From Malania oleifera (Eukaryota; Streptophyta; Magnoliopsida; Santalales; Ximeniaceae): 64,000 nt of DNA. A program made the translations under genes and the position numbers. Where the stretch lies: NCBI RefSeq assembly GCF_029873635.1, contig NC_080417.1, positions 34,274,214 through 34,338,213 of the forward strand, read 5' to 3'. The notes under the pieces are model-generated. The model had not been told where the DNA came from. It did no database searches and was given only the letters and a program-made list of their open reading frames with translations. Positions 36,187-48,081 of the stretch are shown here, piece after piece. Numbering within the stretch: the stretch's first letter is position 1; each line of letters starts with the position of its first letter.

Positions 36187-36430
36187 CTATATGTATAATT
36201 CAGCTAGTCTACTTATGGAGTAGTTAACTCTAATGGGAAGAAAGTGAGCAGTCTTCGTCAATCGGTCAACAACTACCCAAGTGGTAACTGATGATGCAAT
36301 CAGCTCTAGCCACCTCCTCTGCCTCATATTTAATTTCTTCAGTGTGAAAAAGTACTTTAGGCTTTTATGGTCAGTGAACATCTCACACCTATTCTTATAA
36401 AAATAATGTCTCCAAATTTTTAGCTACCAA
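36187..36430 (-). pseudogene. Duplicated RNase H piece fused to integrase
   Basis: 36297-36430 repeats 36519-36653 (about 125 bp, well conserved). The second copy is joined directly to integrase text, giving one open frame (36187-36381) that runs from [19 protein letters not shown] into [16 protein letters not shown]. In intact elements the integrase zinc-binding region and catalytic start lie between these, so the duplication came with a deletion of several hundred bases. Confidence 0.8.
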
Positions 36431-37057
36431 AACCACCGCATCGATTTCCGACTCAAAGCATCAGCTACCACATTAGCTTTTCTGGGTGATAACTAATGGT
36501 GAAGTCATAATCTTTAATCAGCTCTAGTCACCTCCTTTGTCTCATATTTAATTCCTTCCATGTGAACAAGTACTTTAGGCTTTTATGGTCGGTGAACATC
36601 TCACACCTACCCCCATAAAAATAATGTCTCCAAATTTTCAGCTCATAAACCATCGCTTCTAACTCCAAATTATGGGTAGGGTAATATTTTTCATATTATT
36701 TGATCTGCCGTGAAGCATATGCTACAACTCTCCCTCACTACATCAGAACATACCCGAGCCCTTTGTGTGACGCATCACTGTAAATTACAAAACCTTCTTC
36801 CCCAGAAGGAATCGTCAGAACCAGTGCAGTGATAAGTCACTACTTTAATTCCTGGAAGCTCTGTTCACACTTATCTTTCCATTCAAACCTTGCATTCTTC
36901 TTGGACAATCTGGTCAAAGGGCCTGACAGTTTAGAGAACCCTTCTACAAATCGGCGATAGTATCCTGACAGTCCCAAGAAACTCTTGACCTCTTGCAACT
37001 TTTTTGGTCTTTACCAGTCCACTACCGCCTCAATCTTACTCGGATCTACAGAAATGC
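36431..37057 (-). pseudogene. Chromovirus RT thumb and RNase H, broken
   Basis: Minus-strand text follows the family: GLSGYYRRFVEGFSKL (about 36930-36985), then RNase H with the TDHKSLKY motif, [14 protein letters not shown] and the KANVVADALSRK-like end (about 36455-36480, changed). Several stops interrupt it. Confidence 0.8.
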
Positions 37058-37137
37058 TGTAACGACCCGAATTTAAAAATGAAATTTAGATAATAAGGAA
37101 AGGGAAATGGAAACCGGAAATAGAAGGAAGCCGTAGA

Positions 37138-37322
37138 CTTCGTCGACGAACACGACATTGCATTTCGAAAAAGAAAAACAAAAAGGAGGAGTTACAGGGC
37201 TTCGTCGACGAGAAAATACCGAGAGAGGTTCAGAGGCAGTCTAAATTTCGTCGACGAACACAGGGCCTTGTTGACAAAATTTGTGAAGGACTTGTCGACG
37301 AAGGTCAGGCTCATCGATGAAA
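37138..37322 (+). promoter_or_regulatory. U3 palindrome cluster TCGTCGACGA with ATACCGAGAG box
   Basis: TCGTCGACGA at 37140-37149, 37202-37211 and 37248-37257, TTGTCGACGA at about 37292-37301 and TCATCGATGA at about 37311-37320, with ATACCGAGAG at 37216-37225. All lie just upstream of the TATA-like box. The same two motifs occur in the Copia LTRs. Confidence 0.75.
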
Positions 37323-38119
37323 TCCTGTTTTATAAGAGTGAAAAATTCGGGAGAAATATCATATTCTTAAGAAAACTCTCACTCTCCTCTCTCTCTCTCT
37401 CTCTACGGTTCTCTCTACGTTTTCGGCCCCACCAGTCGTCAGATTGACGATCCGAAGTCACCACGACGCTCGTGGCGGAGTTCTCTCCAAATCTACTATA
37501 GTGGATCGTGGGAGAAAGCTAGTTGGAAATCATCCCAAAGTTGAGGTAAGGTTTTTTAAACCATATTTGGTCTTGCACTAGTTAGAAGAAGTGTTATACG
37601 CATGAAAATACTAAAGTTTAATACTAGGGGTTTTCAGTTTCGAAATATTTGTCAGGAAACCCCTCAAGTGTTAAACTTGAATGTTTTTGGGTGAAAACTT
37701 TCTACCCAATATTTGCGTTTTTAGAAGTTGAGGAAAATATTGTATGCTTCGAAATACTGAACTTTAATTCTGAGATTTTTCATTTTCAGGGTGTTGAGTT
37801 AGGAACCCTGGGGGTGCGGGGAAGATTTTCTTAGGGGCTATTCAGGAATCAGGTAAGGGGATAAACTAAACTAGTTCTCTTTGTAATATGTATGTATATA
37901 TTTATGACACTCGTTTTCAGGAAAAATACATATGTTATGTATATGTTTTATACTTGAGAAAACCCTGTTGAAAATAATGATATGATGTATACGTGGAAAA
38001 CTGGTTTAGTGTGGCCTGAGTAGTAATGATTGTGACATAATGTTGTTTTGGGAATGTGGTAATATGGTTATTATGATGGGAAAACTGGCTTATGGGCCGA
38101 GATTTTTATGATGAGATTT

Positions 38120-38350
38120 TGTGTGATTTGCCAGCATACGGGTCGTGCCATGTGATGTGAGTTGCCGGCGTACGGGCCGTGCTATGTGATGAGATTTTCC
38201 AGCGTACGGGCCGTGCGATGTGATGTGATTTGCCGGTGTACGGGCCGAGCTATGTGATGTGATGTGCCAGCGTACGGGCTGTGCTATGTGTAGCTGGTGT
38301 AAGGGACGAGCTACGATATAATATGTAATACCGGCATACAGGCCGATGAT
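38120..38350 (+). repeat. Tandem repeat of about 40-45 bp units
   Basis: Five to six imperfect units with CCGGCGTACGGGCCGTGC followed by TATGTGATGTGA in the solo LTR. Spacing varies between units. Confidence 0.8.
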
Positions 38351-39299
38351 TTTCATGATACACTGATATATGTAAAATGATATGATTAATGTGAAAATGA
38401 AAGATATGATATATCTCTGTATCACAATTTCAGTATATGTACATGATATCAGAACCTAGTTGGCTTGGTTTAGGCTAACACTTGCACGGTACCGTTGCTA
38501 TGTGTCCATGGTTCTCGTGATCATGATATCTGTGTTAACGTCATTGTACAGAGTGGTGTGAGATTGGATGGTTGATGTGGTTATGTTTGAGGAGTGTGCT
38601 GTTATCGCCCCTGGTGTACGGACCAGTCTGGGTAGACCCATTGGACCTACAGACTAGACTATCGACTTGACAGTGGTCGGCCAACCATTGTCAGGCCCTG
38701 CCTTCGGGCCACACAACCCAGTCATGTGGGGGTAATACATGACAACAGCCAGCTAACCTACCAGGATGTTTTTATGTTATTATTATGATATGAGATGAGT
38801 TATGTTATGAAATGCAGTATGTTCTGCCATGATTTTGATATACGTATGTTTTCCCAGATTTGTTAAACTTGGATATGATATGTATGTTATATGTAGAACA
38901 CAAATTACTCATGTTGCCACACACTAGTATTAGTTTATTTCCCTTACTGAGAGGTGTCTCACCCCTAAAATTCATACATTTTTCAGGAACCCCTGATAGG
39001 AGAGCGGGAAAGGCCCCGCTGAACTAGATCAGTTGTTTGCCCTCTTTGGAAGGGTAAGTTTTGGTAGGGATAGTATAATTTTGTGGGAATTGTCCTTAGA
39101 TTTCATTTTTAAGATGTATATATGGGAGTACAGTGACTGTAATAACTCTGGTACATTGTGATGTATGTTGTGATGAAATGAATATGATTGTATATTTTTT
39201 GCTGTGTAGGCTTCTGCTGTATGTTGTGTTTTATCCTTGGTACCCATGGGTCCAAGTGAATGGTGACCTGCTGAATTGGATGTGGAATTTGTGTTATCG

Positions 39300-39333
<34 letters not shown>

Positions 39334-39354
39334 AAAAATGAGCAAATCGTGACA

Positions 39355-40162
39355 AATGCCACCTCTGGATATCACATGTCCAAGGAAGGTAACTTGCTTC
39401 AACCAAAACTCACCCTTCTTGAATTTTGCATACAACTTTCTTTCTCTCAGCACCTGTAAAACCATCCTCAAATATTTTTCGTGCTCCTCAGTACTCTTTG
39501 AATACATCAGAATATCATCAATAAAAATCACAACAAACTGATCTAGGTACTGATGGAATGCCCTGTTCATCAAGTCCATGAATACGGTAAAAGCGTTTGT
39601 TGGTCCAAACGACATAACCAGAAACATATAATGGTCATACCAAGTTCTAAATACTATCTTCGAAACATCCTCTGCCTTGACCTTCACTTGATGATACCCA
39701 GACCCGTAAATCAATATGGGAGAAAGTCTATGTCCCCTGAAGTTGGTCAAACAAATCATCAATGTGGGAAAGCGGGTATTTATTCTTGATGGTCACTTTA
39801 TTTATCTCTCTGTAGTCAATACACATTCTCATTGACCCATCCTTCTTTTTCACAACAATATCAGCGCTCCCCAGGGTGACACGCTGGGCCTGATCAACCC
39901 CTTGTCTAACAATTCCTGTAGCTGTTCTTTCAACTCTTTTTAATTCTATCGGCGCCATTCTATACTGAGCTTTATAAATCGGCGTTGTTCCCAGAGACAA
40001 GTCAATAGAAAACTCTACCTCACGATCAAAAGGCACTCTCGGAAAATCCTCCGGAAACAAATTAGGAAAATTCCTCACTATGGGGATATCCTCCAACTTT
40101 AATTTCCCTTTCAGAACTTCTTTTACACAAGCTAGGTATCCCTGACATCCCTCCAATAGCAA
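39355..40162 (-). pseudogene. Chromovirus reverse transcriptase, broken and interrupted
   Basis: Two overlapping open stretches (39728-40162 and part of 39109-39762) in different frames, so at least one frameshift. Motifs: [17 protein letters not shown] (about 39790-39840) and the catalytic box FIDDILMYS (about 39500-39530), followed by [12 protein letters not shown]. At 39355 the gene is cut by the solo LTR at 37058-39354 and resumes at 37057. Confidence 0.88.
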
Positions 40163-40171
40163 CCTCCTCGC

Positions 40172-40600
40172 CTAAATGGCTGATAATATCTGTGGTGGGG
40201 TGCGCACACATGACCCCACAAATCTATACTCCTGCTTTTTTGTGGGTCTGAATATTACCTCTCTCGAATAGCAGTCAATGCTGGCATAGTTGGCAGCTAA
40301 CCAATTCATCCCCAGAATTATCTCAAAACCATGCATATCTAAGACTACCAAATTAGTTGGCAAGGACCTCCCCTGTATACTAATTGGACAGTCTTGAAAT
40401 ATCTTCCTACATAACACTACAATTCCGGTCAGCATAGTCACTAATAAACTAACATTTAAGGACTAAGTTGCTATATCACACATCTTGATAAACTCCCGGG
40501 CTATAAAGGAGTAAGTCACCCCTAAATCAAATAAAACAATAGTTTTATATGAAAAAATTGAAATAATACCTGTCACTACATCGTCGGCCGCCTCTGCATC
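40172..40600 (-). pseudogene. Chromovirus aspartic protease, broken
   Basis: Reads LFDLGVTYSFI at about 40505-40540, where the family has a D-[ST]-G catalytic triad, so the active site has become D-L-G. Then DMHGFEIILGMNWLAANYASIDC (40260-40350). At least one stop lies between the two parts. It would have cut the Gag-Pol precursor; the changed triad should abolish activity. Confidence 0.82.
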
Positions 40601-40779
40601 TCCCGATGCCAAAGCATAGACCTGCATTGGGGCGGTATTACTCTGCTAACTGCCTTAGGGTACCTTGTTATCTCCTCGATACGGTCTAGGAGCCGACACA
40701 TTGCCTAGTGGTGCATGACAATCTTGTGCTATGTGTCCTGATCAACAACATCAATAACAAATCACCTCTCTGACCCGAC

Positions 40780-41637
40780 ATTCTCCTGGACGACTCCTAT
40801 GGCACCTAGGACAGGGAGGGTACACTAGTCTGCCCTGCACAGCTCGGTTTCCCATCCCTTGTCTCTAACCTCCTCTACCACCATGCCTCCTCCAAGGCCC
40901 TTGGCTAGTACCTACTTGAAAATCGGGAAGTGTGGGCCTCTTCCTTTGGCTCTGTGCTAGGGCAACTCTTTGTAGGCTGGACTCAATAAATGTAACTTTA
41001 TCTACCAATTCTGAAAAAGTTAGACTTAAAAGCCCACTACCTGCTCATATAAACCCTGTCTCAGGCCCTTCTCGAATTTCCTCGCCTTCTTTTCCTCGTC
41101 TGACATCATGTATAGGGAAAAATAGGATAGCTTAATGAATTTAGCAGCATACTGTTGTACCGTCATATGCCCCTAGGTCAAATTCAGGAATTCTATTGCT
41201 TTAGCGTTTTGGGTAGTAGCAGGGAAATACCGCTTGAAAAATAACTCCCTAAAGCGGCTCCAGGTTATGGCTATAGGCACAGACCTCTGCTCCTCTAGTA
41301 ATATTGTTGATCTCCACCAGCGTGTAGCTTCTCCTGTCAACTTAAATGTAACAAATAATACCTTCTTCTCCTCAGCACACGGGAGAACTGCCAACGTCTC
41401 CTCAATCTCTTGGACCCAGTTCTCAGCCACGAGTGGGTCAGCCCCTCCAGAGAATGACGAGGGATTCATACATGTGATATGCTCAATCGTGTAGCTCTAC
41501 TCCCCTAAACTCCTAGTCATCTCTGCCATCACCTGCTAGGTGATACTATGTAGCATCACAACAAGATCTCCGCCACCCATACTAGAAGGCCCTACATCAT
41601 CACCTCCAACATGTGCATTCTTACTTCCAGGGTCCAT
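40780..41637 (-). pseudogene. Chromovirus gag, broken
   Basis: Starts near the ATG at 41637. The open part 41173-41469 reads as capsid (WVQEIEETLAVLPC, KLTGEATRWWRS, FRELFFKRYFPA), the canonical chromovirus Gag text. Stops occur both before and after it. A zinc knuckle follows at 40735-40776 with the C-x2-C-x4-H-x4-C spacing still visible (SGHIAQDC) but two codons turned to stops. Confidence 0.85.
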
Positions 41638-42021
41638 CCTAAAAATGGAACAAAATAGTCTTAGAACTTTATCATCATAACACAACCGATACACTCATTG
41701 GACTAAGAACCATAAGATATTCTTCGATAACCATTCATCTTAACATTCTCATTCCCAATTTTAAGATTCAGTCTTACCACTCGGAAATAAGAACTGGAGA
41801 TAGTTTACTATGGTTTTTCTGAAATTGTCACCCTAGGAAAATCAAAAAAACCACCACAGAATTTCCTATCTACAGGCTTCGAGACAGAATCCTAAATACC
41901 AATCTTAACCTCCAACAAGGACTTACTATAATCACAGTCTACCTGTCTCTTATCCTCATCAAAATCCATTTCTATACTCTAGTATTGTATTCCGCTGAAA
42001 TCTGCAGAACCTAACAACTTA

Positions 42022-42034
42022 GGCACTAATACCA
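42022..42034 (-). other. Primer-binding site of the chromovirus
   Basis: Minus strand TGGTATTAGTGCC, three bases inside the LTR, a decayed match to the iMet site TGGTATCAGAGCC. Confidence 0.8.
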
Positions 42035-42037
42035 AAC

Positions 42038-43874
42038 TATGACGACCTGATTTTTTCCTATCATTTTTTTATAAAAAATAATAAACAATGATAAATCATC
42101 TATTGAATATCTCTGATACCATATATCAATATGACCCGGCCAGAAGTGGGGAACCGGGTGATCCAACCATCACTCAATAATAATACCAAGCAGCGGAAAC
42201 AAAAGATGTATATAACCCCAACTACAATACCAGAGTACTAACATCATCAAATACATCAATATCTTTCTCCAGACCTAGACTTTAATACAATATTAGGAGT
42301 CCCAAAATATCATTATACACATGACAGATCTCACCAAAACTTACCCTGAATACTAAGGTAAGTAGATCTCCTCTACCTCGGAGCTCTCTCTACTCATCTA
42401 TCTTGATTTCCTGAAATGTTTAAATTTTGGGTGAGACACCTCTCAGTAAGACGGAATAAATTATTAACAATGTATGGCAACATGAGTTTTTTTATATCAT
42501 AACACATTCATTTAAATAATTATATCAACTGCTTTTCATAAGCTTCCATTTCTCATAATCACATCCACCAGCATATAGCAGCACGCATTTGTAGTTCATG
42601 GTTGTTCATTTTATCATTTCATTTCTCATATCCATATTTTAGCCCATGAGTATCCACCAGCATATAGCACAACACATCTTTAACTCATGGCATACAATCA
42701 TCGTGTCTATAATGAGAAACCATCTTGAGGATATTCATGCTACATCGTCATGTATTCACCCCACATGACCAGGTTGTGCGGCCCGTAGGCGAGACCTAAC
42801 CGTGGTTGGCCTACCAAGTTAGATAAAAAATAAACCCGTCTGTAATATGATTGGCCTACCCAATCCTGGTCCAGACCCCAGGGCGTAACACAATCCTTTT
42901 CAGGCCCAATCGACTGTCTCGCCACACTCTATACAAGACATGTAGTTGCACTAACACATATGCTAGCAACAGTACCATACTCTCAGAACAACTCTGGTCC
43001 ATCAGGGTTCTCATTTCCACACTTCAATATTCATATTTCATCATGTCTCTATAATTCTCATCACATTTGTGTGTATATATATATCTCATCATTTATGTAT
43101 AATTCTCTATTCAACATTTCTGTATATAAAACATCTCTATGTATTTCACATATCATCATTTCAGTATATAAAACATATTTGTATATCATATTTCATCATT
43201 TCTTAGTAAAAGCACATTTGTATATAAATTTCATATCATCACGTATATATATATATATATAACATAATTAGGTTTCCCATAACTTCACATCTGAATAAAA
43301 ACATATCTGGGTATCTCATATTATCATATATGTATATCACATATATCAATATGAATCACATTCCTAGTAATAAAACTGTTATTTCATATTCCTCATGCCA
43401 CACAATTTTAAATTGATAATCATAATATAATAATCACAGGAAATATATCAATATCATAGTTTTCAAAACTATATACCATATGCTCATTTTCACATACTTT
43501 AATCAACCAATCAATTTCTCAAAATATCTGTTATAATTTATTCCCCTTACCAGCTTACTGAGAAGATTCCTACAAAGATCCTCAAACCCAAGCCCACGGC
43601 GTTTTGAAGCTCAAAACCCTGAAATCTCATTTCCCCAGTTCAATCAACTCAACCCCAGAATTATAATTATTTTAACATTTCCTAGGCCCACACACTCCCA
43701 ATAACTAATTTAATTTTAAAAAAATTAACCGATATGATTTCATTATCTTTACCCTAGCCTTGGAGTGGTGCCTAAGAAACCAAAATTAAAAATCTACTTC
43801 GATTAAAATGATGAGGATTGAAGTTAGGACCCCGTAGTGGTGTCTGATTGTCGATTTGGCTGAAGATTTGAGAA

Positions 43875-43930
<56 letters not shown>

Positions 43931-44080
43931 TTACCTTATCCCAGGAGTGGTGCCTACGACACCATAATCACGAATCTGCTTTGGTTAAAATGTTGGTGGC
44001 CAAGAATGGAACCCAGTAGTATTTCTATTCTTCAATCGATCGAAAATTAGAGAAGGAATTGAAGAGAGAGAAAGTGAGAG

Positions 44081-44163
<83 letters not shown>

Positions 44164-44397
44164 GCCTGAGAGAGGTTCTAGGAAAAGATTTCAATTGAAA
44201 TCTTTGAAATCTCCTAAAGCTTAAGGCTTCAGGAGTAAGTAATGTATATATATATATATATATTATATTATATTAATAGATAATTATATTATATTATATT
44301 AATTAATTAATTAATAATTTAATTTAATTTAATTTAATATTATTTTTTTTCGGATCATTCCACTAATCTTGTATAACTTATTTTTAGGGTCGTTATA
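42038..44397 (-). repeat. 5' LTR of the chromovirus
   Basis: Sister of 32531-34948; (GA)n tracts at 43880-43929 and 44090-44161 are longer than in the 3' LTR. The terminal TG/CA is changed to TA at the right end and to TA at the left end. Confidence 0.93.
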
Positions 44398-44402
44398 CAA
44401 GC

Positions 44403-45960
44403 AATACTTGAACTTCTCAAAAGTAACCAATTGCATCAGAATATCTGCTGCATTTTCAGACGTGTGAACTTTCTCCAACACAAGCTTACCCGAAGCAATC
44501 AATTCCCTAACCCTGTGGAACCTTATATCAATGTTGAACCATGGATCTCCAACATACCAGTCCTCCTATAAGTGTAAACACATATCCCTTTGTAGACTTT
44601 CTGTCATCCATATCTCTAGTATAATTAGCATTTACAAACCCCATAACTAAAGGACAACCCGATTGCTTGCTGAACATGATGTCATATCCTGATTTAACGT
44701 ATAAGTATTTGAGTATCCATTCGATGGCTTCCCAATGCTGCCTTCCTAGATTAGAGAGAAACTTACTTATCACGCTCACCGCATGAGCCAAATATGGCTT
44801 CATACACACCATGACATACATTAAACTCCCCACAACACTAGCATAGGGGACTTTTGACATGTCCCGGATTTCCTCATTCATAATTGGGAAACTTGCAGTA
44901 GACAACTTAAAATGATTCGCTAAAGGTGTACACACTGATTTTGCATTAGTCATGCTAAACCTCTCCAACATCTTATCCACATAACCACCCTGAGATAGTC
45001 GTAATCTCCCTACAGTTCTGTCAAGAAGAATCTCCATCCCATGTATTTTCTTGACCGAGTCAAGATCCTTCATGTCAAATTCCTTATACAACAGGTCCTT
45101 TAACTGATTCACCTCAGTTAAATCTTTTACAGCTATCAACATGTCATCGACGTACAATAACAAGAAAATAAGATAACCATCCCCAAGCTTGTTCACATAT
45201 ACACAGTAGTCATGCTCACACCTTTTGTAGTCAATCTTGATCATGTAAGAATCAAACCATTTATACCATTACCTTGGAGACTATTTCAGACCATAAAGAG
45301 ATTTCTTCAATTTTCAAACTAAATTTTCTTTTCCTAGTTCAATGAATCCCTCCGGTTGTACAATGTAGATTTGTTCCTCCAAGTCACTGTGAAGAAACGT
45401 TGTCTTCATATCCATTCGTTCCAAATGAAAATCATAATGGGCTACCAACCCCAACACAATTATGATAGAAGTATGTCGGACCACTGGAGAAAAGATCTCA
45501 TCATAATCCATCCCCTTCTTCTGTGAGTGTTTTGCCACCAACCGTGCCTTGAATTTCTCTCATTCTTTTTTTGAAATTGTCTCCTTCTTCTTATATACTC
45601 ATTTTCAACTATCGGTCTCTTCTTATTTGGAAGCTCCACCAAATCCCAAGTTTGGTTCTTATGTAGTGATTTCATCTCCTCAATTATCACACCCATCCAC
45701 GTATCTTTCTCCTGGCCGTGCACTGTCTCTTGAAATGTAGTTGGATCGTTGAAACTAGTAAGGAAAGCATAAGATACTAACTCTTCAAATCCATACCTTG
45801 GTGGAGGTCTGATAGTGTGTCTAAATCTCTGTATAGGAATATCATCAACTTATTGGTTTCTCAAGCTAGAACTCCCTGCAACCATAGGACCATGATCATT
45901 GTTGTTGCTCTGAGTTTTCAACTCCACATGCACAATATGTTCATCACTGCCCCAGCTTTC
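44403..45960 (-). pseudogene. Copia reverse transcriptase and RNase H, broken
   Basis: 45460-45960 and 45314-45541 carry the RT start (HGQEKDTWMGVIIEEMKSL, HYDFHLERMDMKTTFLHSDL) in different frames. 44528-45244 carries the catalytic YVDDMLIA and the RT end with RNase H start (GYVDKMLERFSM, DDRKSTKGYVF). The open frame ends where a deletion joins CWRSMVQ to HIDIRFHRVREL, removing about 50 residues of RNase H including catalytic positions. The last codons at 44403-44527 (LVLEKVHTSENAADILMQL) stop at the chromovirus insertion and resume below 32530. Confidence 0.88.
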
Positions 45961-48081
45961 TGGTATTTAACCAATTCTTGACTTATTTGTTTGATTTACC
46001 AATCACACAAGAACTTAGTTCCATTTATACAATCAACAACTCAATTACTTAAACAATCAAGTAACCAATCAATCAACCAAACCAATTATCCAACCAAACA
46101 CAATATTCAAACCAAGATATAAGATACAAGATTTCAGCTTTTGTTTGTTTGCAACCCTGTAAATATGAAAGTTTGATTCAAGCCCTGTGGTTAATTCAAT
46201 CCTTTTGATAATGAATTATATTTCTCAAAGTGATTTTCAACAAAGCATTCACACTCTTCCCAAAATTCAGAATTCAAATAAACTCTTAGTTAATTTATCT
46301 TTGGGTGTTTAACCAATTAACGTACTCCCTTATGGTTTCCGCAAAGTATGGTTTAACCAACGTACTTTCTTTCGGTTTTCGCAACCCAAATCGAAGTTAG
46401 ACTTTAAGTTTATTTAATTTCCAAATATACATAGTATATATGATTAAGAAATTAAATCATCCATGTAATTTATATGTGCTAAAAATAAAAAGTAAGGGAA
46501 AGAGAGAGTGAGACCACTGTTTTTACAAGGTTTGGCTTATACCCAGCCTAGGTCCTCACCTTTGGAAAATCACCAAAGGATTACTAAAATCAGTTCCTTT
46601 GCCGGCGGAACAACACCGTTTACACACTCGTTTGATTAGAATAAAGCCCGCCTCTCCAAACGATATACCCTTGTTCAGTCACTCCTTCAATTAGGCTAGA
46701 GCCCATCTCTCTAAGAGATATCCCCTCGCTTAACCAACGATCCAACAATCCTAGAATTGTCACAATCTACAAGAGATACAACAAATAGATATGTACAAAG
46801 AATGCTCTCAAATAGAGCTGATTAGTACAATTTAAAAACTAATATACTTTAAAGTAAATAACAATATGGAATTTAACTTGAAACTCAAGGGAGTACATCA
46901 CCAATTAATTCTTTCAATCATTGAAAGATTTAGAACTTGTAGCACAAGATTGGTGTCTGAATGTCAGCAATACTCAATTGAATTTGTGCACAAGATATGA
47001 GCAAGAGTGTCTTTCAATGATGAGAGCAGTTAAGAGAGTTTGATAGCTGAATTCGATTCTTGGTAATTAATTCAATGATCTTAAGACTTATTTATAGACT
47101 TGAAAAAGTATATAACTTGATCCCCAAGTGACTTGGAGTATCCCCCAAGTTTTTATAACATTTAGATTTAAAAAAATAATTTTTAGAATTTTCTCGTTAA
47201 AGGTCAAAATTTAAATTTTCGTAGGGTGAGTTGGTTGACCAGGCGACTGGGTGGGTGTTTATATAGGGTCAACTGGATGGACAGGCGACTGAGTGCTTTC
47301 TATCTCCCAAAAATCAATTCTTTTAACTGGTCAGTTGGCTGACTGAACACAATTCATTCTGGTCAATCGACTGACCAGACAATTTTATGATGTGCTGATA
47401 GCTTTGACCCTCTTTCAGTATTTTGGTAATAACTTTTTATATACAGATCCAAATTAGTTGATCTTGGTATAAAAATAAAGCTAAGATAAAATCCTACAAC
47501 TTTCATGTTGAACACTTTTTAAAATAATGAAGTTTTGATAGAGAAAATGTACCTTAATGCTGATGTATAAAAATTAACAGCATTTGGAAAGTCCTATATT
47601 TGATGTTTTTCATTCCAAAAATGATTCTAACCTTTTTGAAATAATTTTTGACCTTATAAAAATATTTTCCAAGTATTTTAAAATATATCTAGGTCCAAGT
47701 AATTAACCTAAGAGTTTCATGCATCCATATTGAAATTATTTGAAGTACTTACATAAAATTTCCTTAAGATTCTAAATCCTTCATCTCTTGAAGTCTTCAT
47801 GTATGTTCATGCTTTGAGTCCATCATTTCTTCAAGCTTTTCATATCAAGTTCATACTCTCATAGTCGTCAATATTTAATATATCATCCATGCCTTTAAGT
47901 ATTCTTTAAGCTTCATATATGATCATGTTCCTTTGGAATATAAGTTTCAATTGATCCTTGAGAGTACTTGACCTTGCTTTCACATATGTGAGATCTGAAA
48001 TATCATCACTCATCCAAATATGTTAAGTTCCACTTGTTTGTTAGGATCAAAATAGGATGTTAAGTCTTGTAAGGCCAACAT
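45961..48081 (-). mobile_element. LTR-like element, family S (copy 3), inside the Copia
   Basis: Plus-strand end AAGGCCAACA (48081) falls inside the Copia frame just after VVVDEN, and the Copia frame resumes below 45961. The body matches copies 1 and 2, including TTGGCTTATACCCAGCCTA (about 46532) and TATA (TCTATAAATAAG, minus, about 47087-47098). It lacks the terminal CCCCTCTTGGGAC block and ends at GGTATTTAACC. Flanks TTCT (about 45958-45961 and 48082-48085) are at best a 4-bp duplication, so the left end may be a deletion. Confidence 0.78.
47229..47380 (-). promoter_or_regulatory. U3 dyad cluster with GGTCRNYYGACC-like core
   Basis: GGTTGACCAGGCGACTGG, GGTCAGTTGGCTGACTGAAC and GGTCAATCGACTGACCAG upstream of the TATA box in minus orientation. 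The core differs from copies 1 and 2. Confidence 0.6.

Larger units (their letters stand above)
37058..39354 (+). mobile_element. Solo Gypsy LTR inside chromovirus pol, fourth level
   Basis: 2297 bp, starts TGTAACGACCCG and ends ATCGTGACA, with a perfect AATGC duplication (37053-37057 and 39355-39359). Its TGTAACGACC start relates it to the LTR of the host chromovirus, but the body is different and it lies in the opposite orientation. A TATA-like TTTTATAAGAG (about 37329) lies below a cluster of TCGTCGACGA palindromes (37140-37320). A tandem array sits at 38120-38350 and (AT)n at 39302-39331. Confidence 0.9.
32531..44397 (-). mobile_element. Tekay-like chromovirus (Ty3/Gypsy), third shell
   Basis: Perfect CAAGC duplication (32526-32530 and 44398-44402). 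In minus orientation the LTR reads TGTAACGACC...GGTCATCACA. LTRs: 3' at 32531-34948 (2418 bp), 5' at 42038-44397 (2360 bp). The polypurine tract (reverse of 34949-34965, containing AAGGAGGGGAGAA) and primer-binding site (reverse of 42022-42034) are in place. Domains run gag, zinc knuckle, protease, RT, RNase H, integrase, chromodomain, the Gypsy order. It carries a solo LTR inside pol. About 9565 bp remain without that insert. All genes are broken. Confidence 0.93.

Noticed and set aside
38090-38425. 111-codon minus-strand frame with repeated HITSHG-like text
   Set aside because: It is a translation of the GC-rich tandem array inside an LTR.
37058-39354. Reading the TGTAACGACC block as an extra LTR of the surrounding chromovirus
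   Set aside because: It is in the opposite orientation, has its own AATGC duplication, and its body does not align with 32531-34948.
43985-44194. Leu/Ser-repeat protein on the minus strand
   Set aside because: It is the (GA)n microsatellite of the LTR read in frame.
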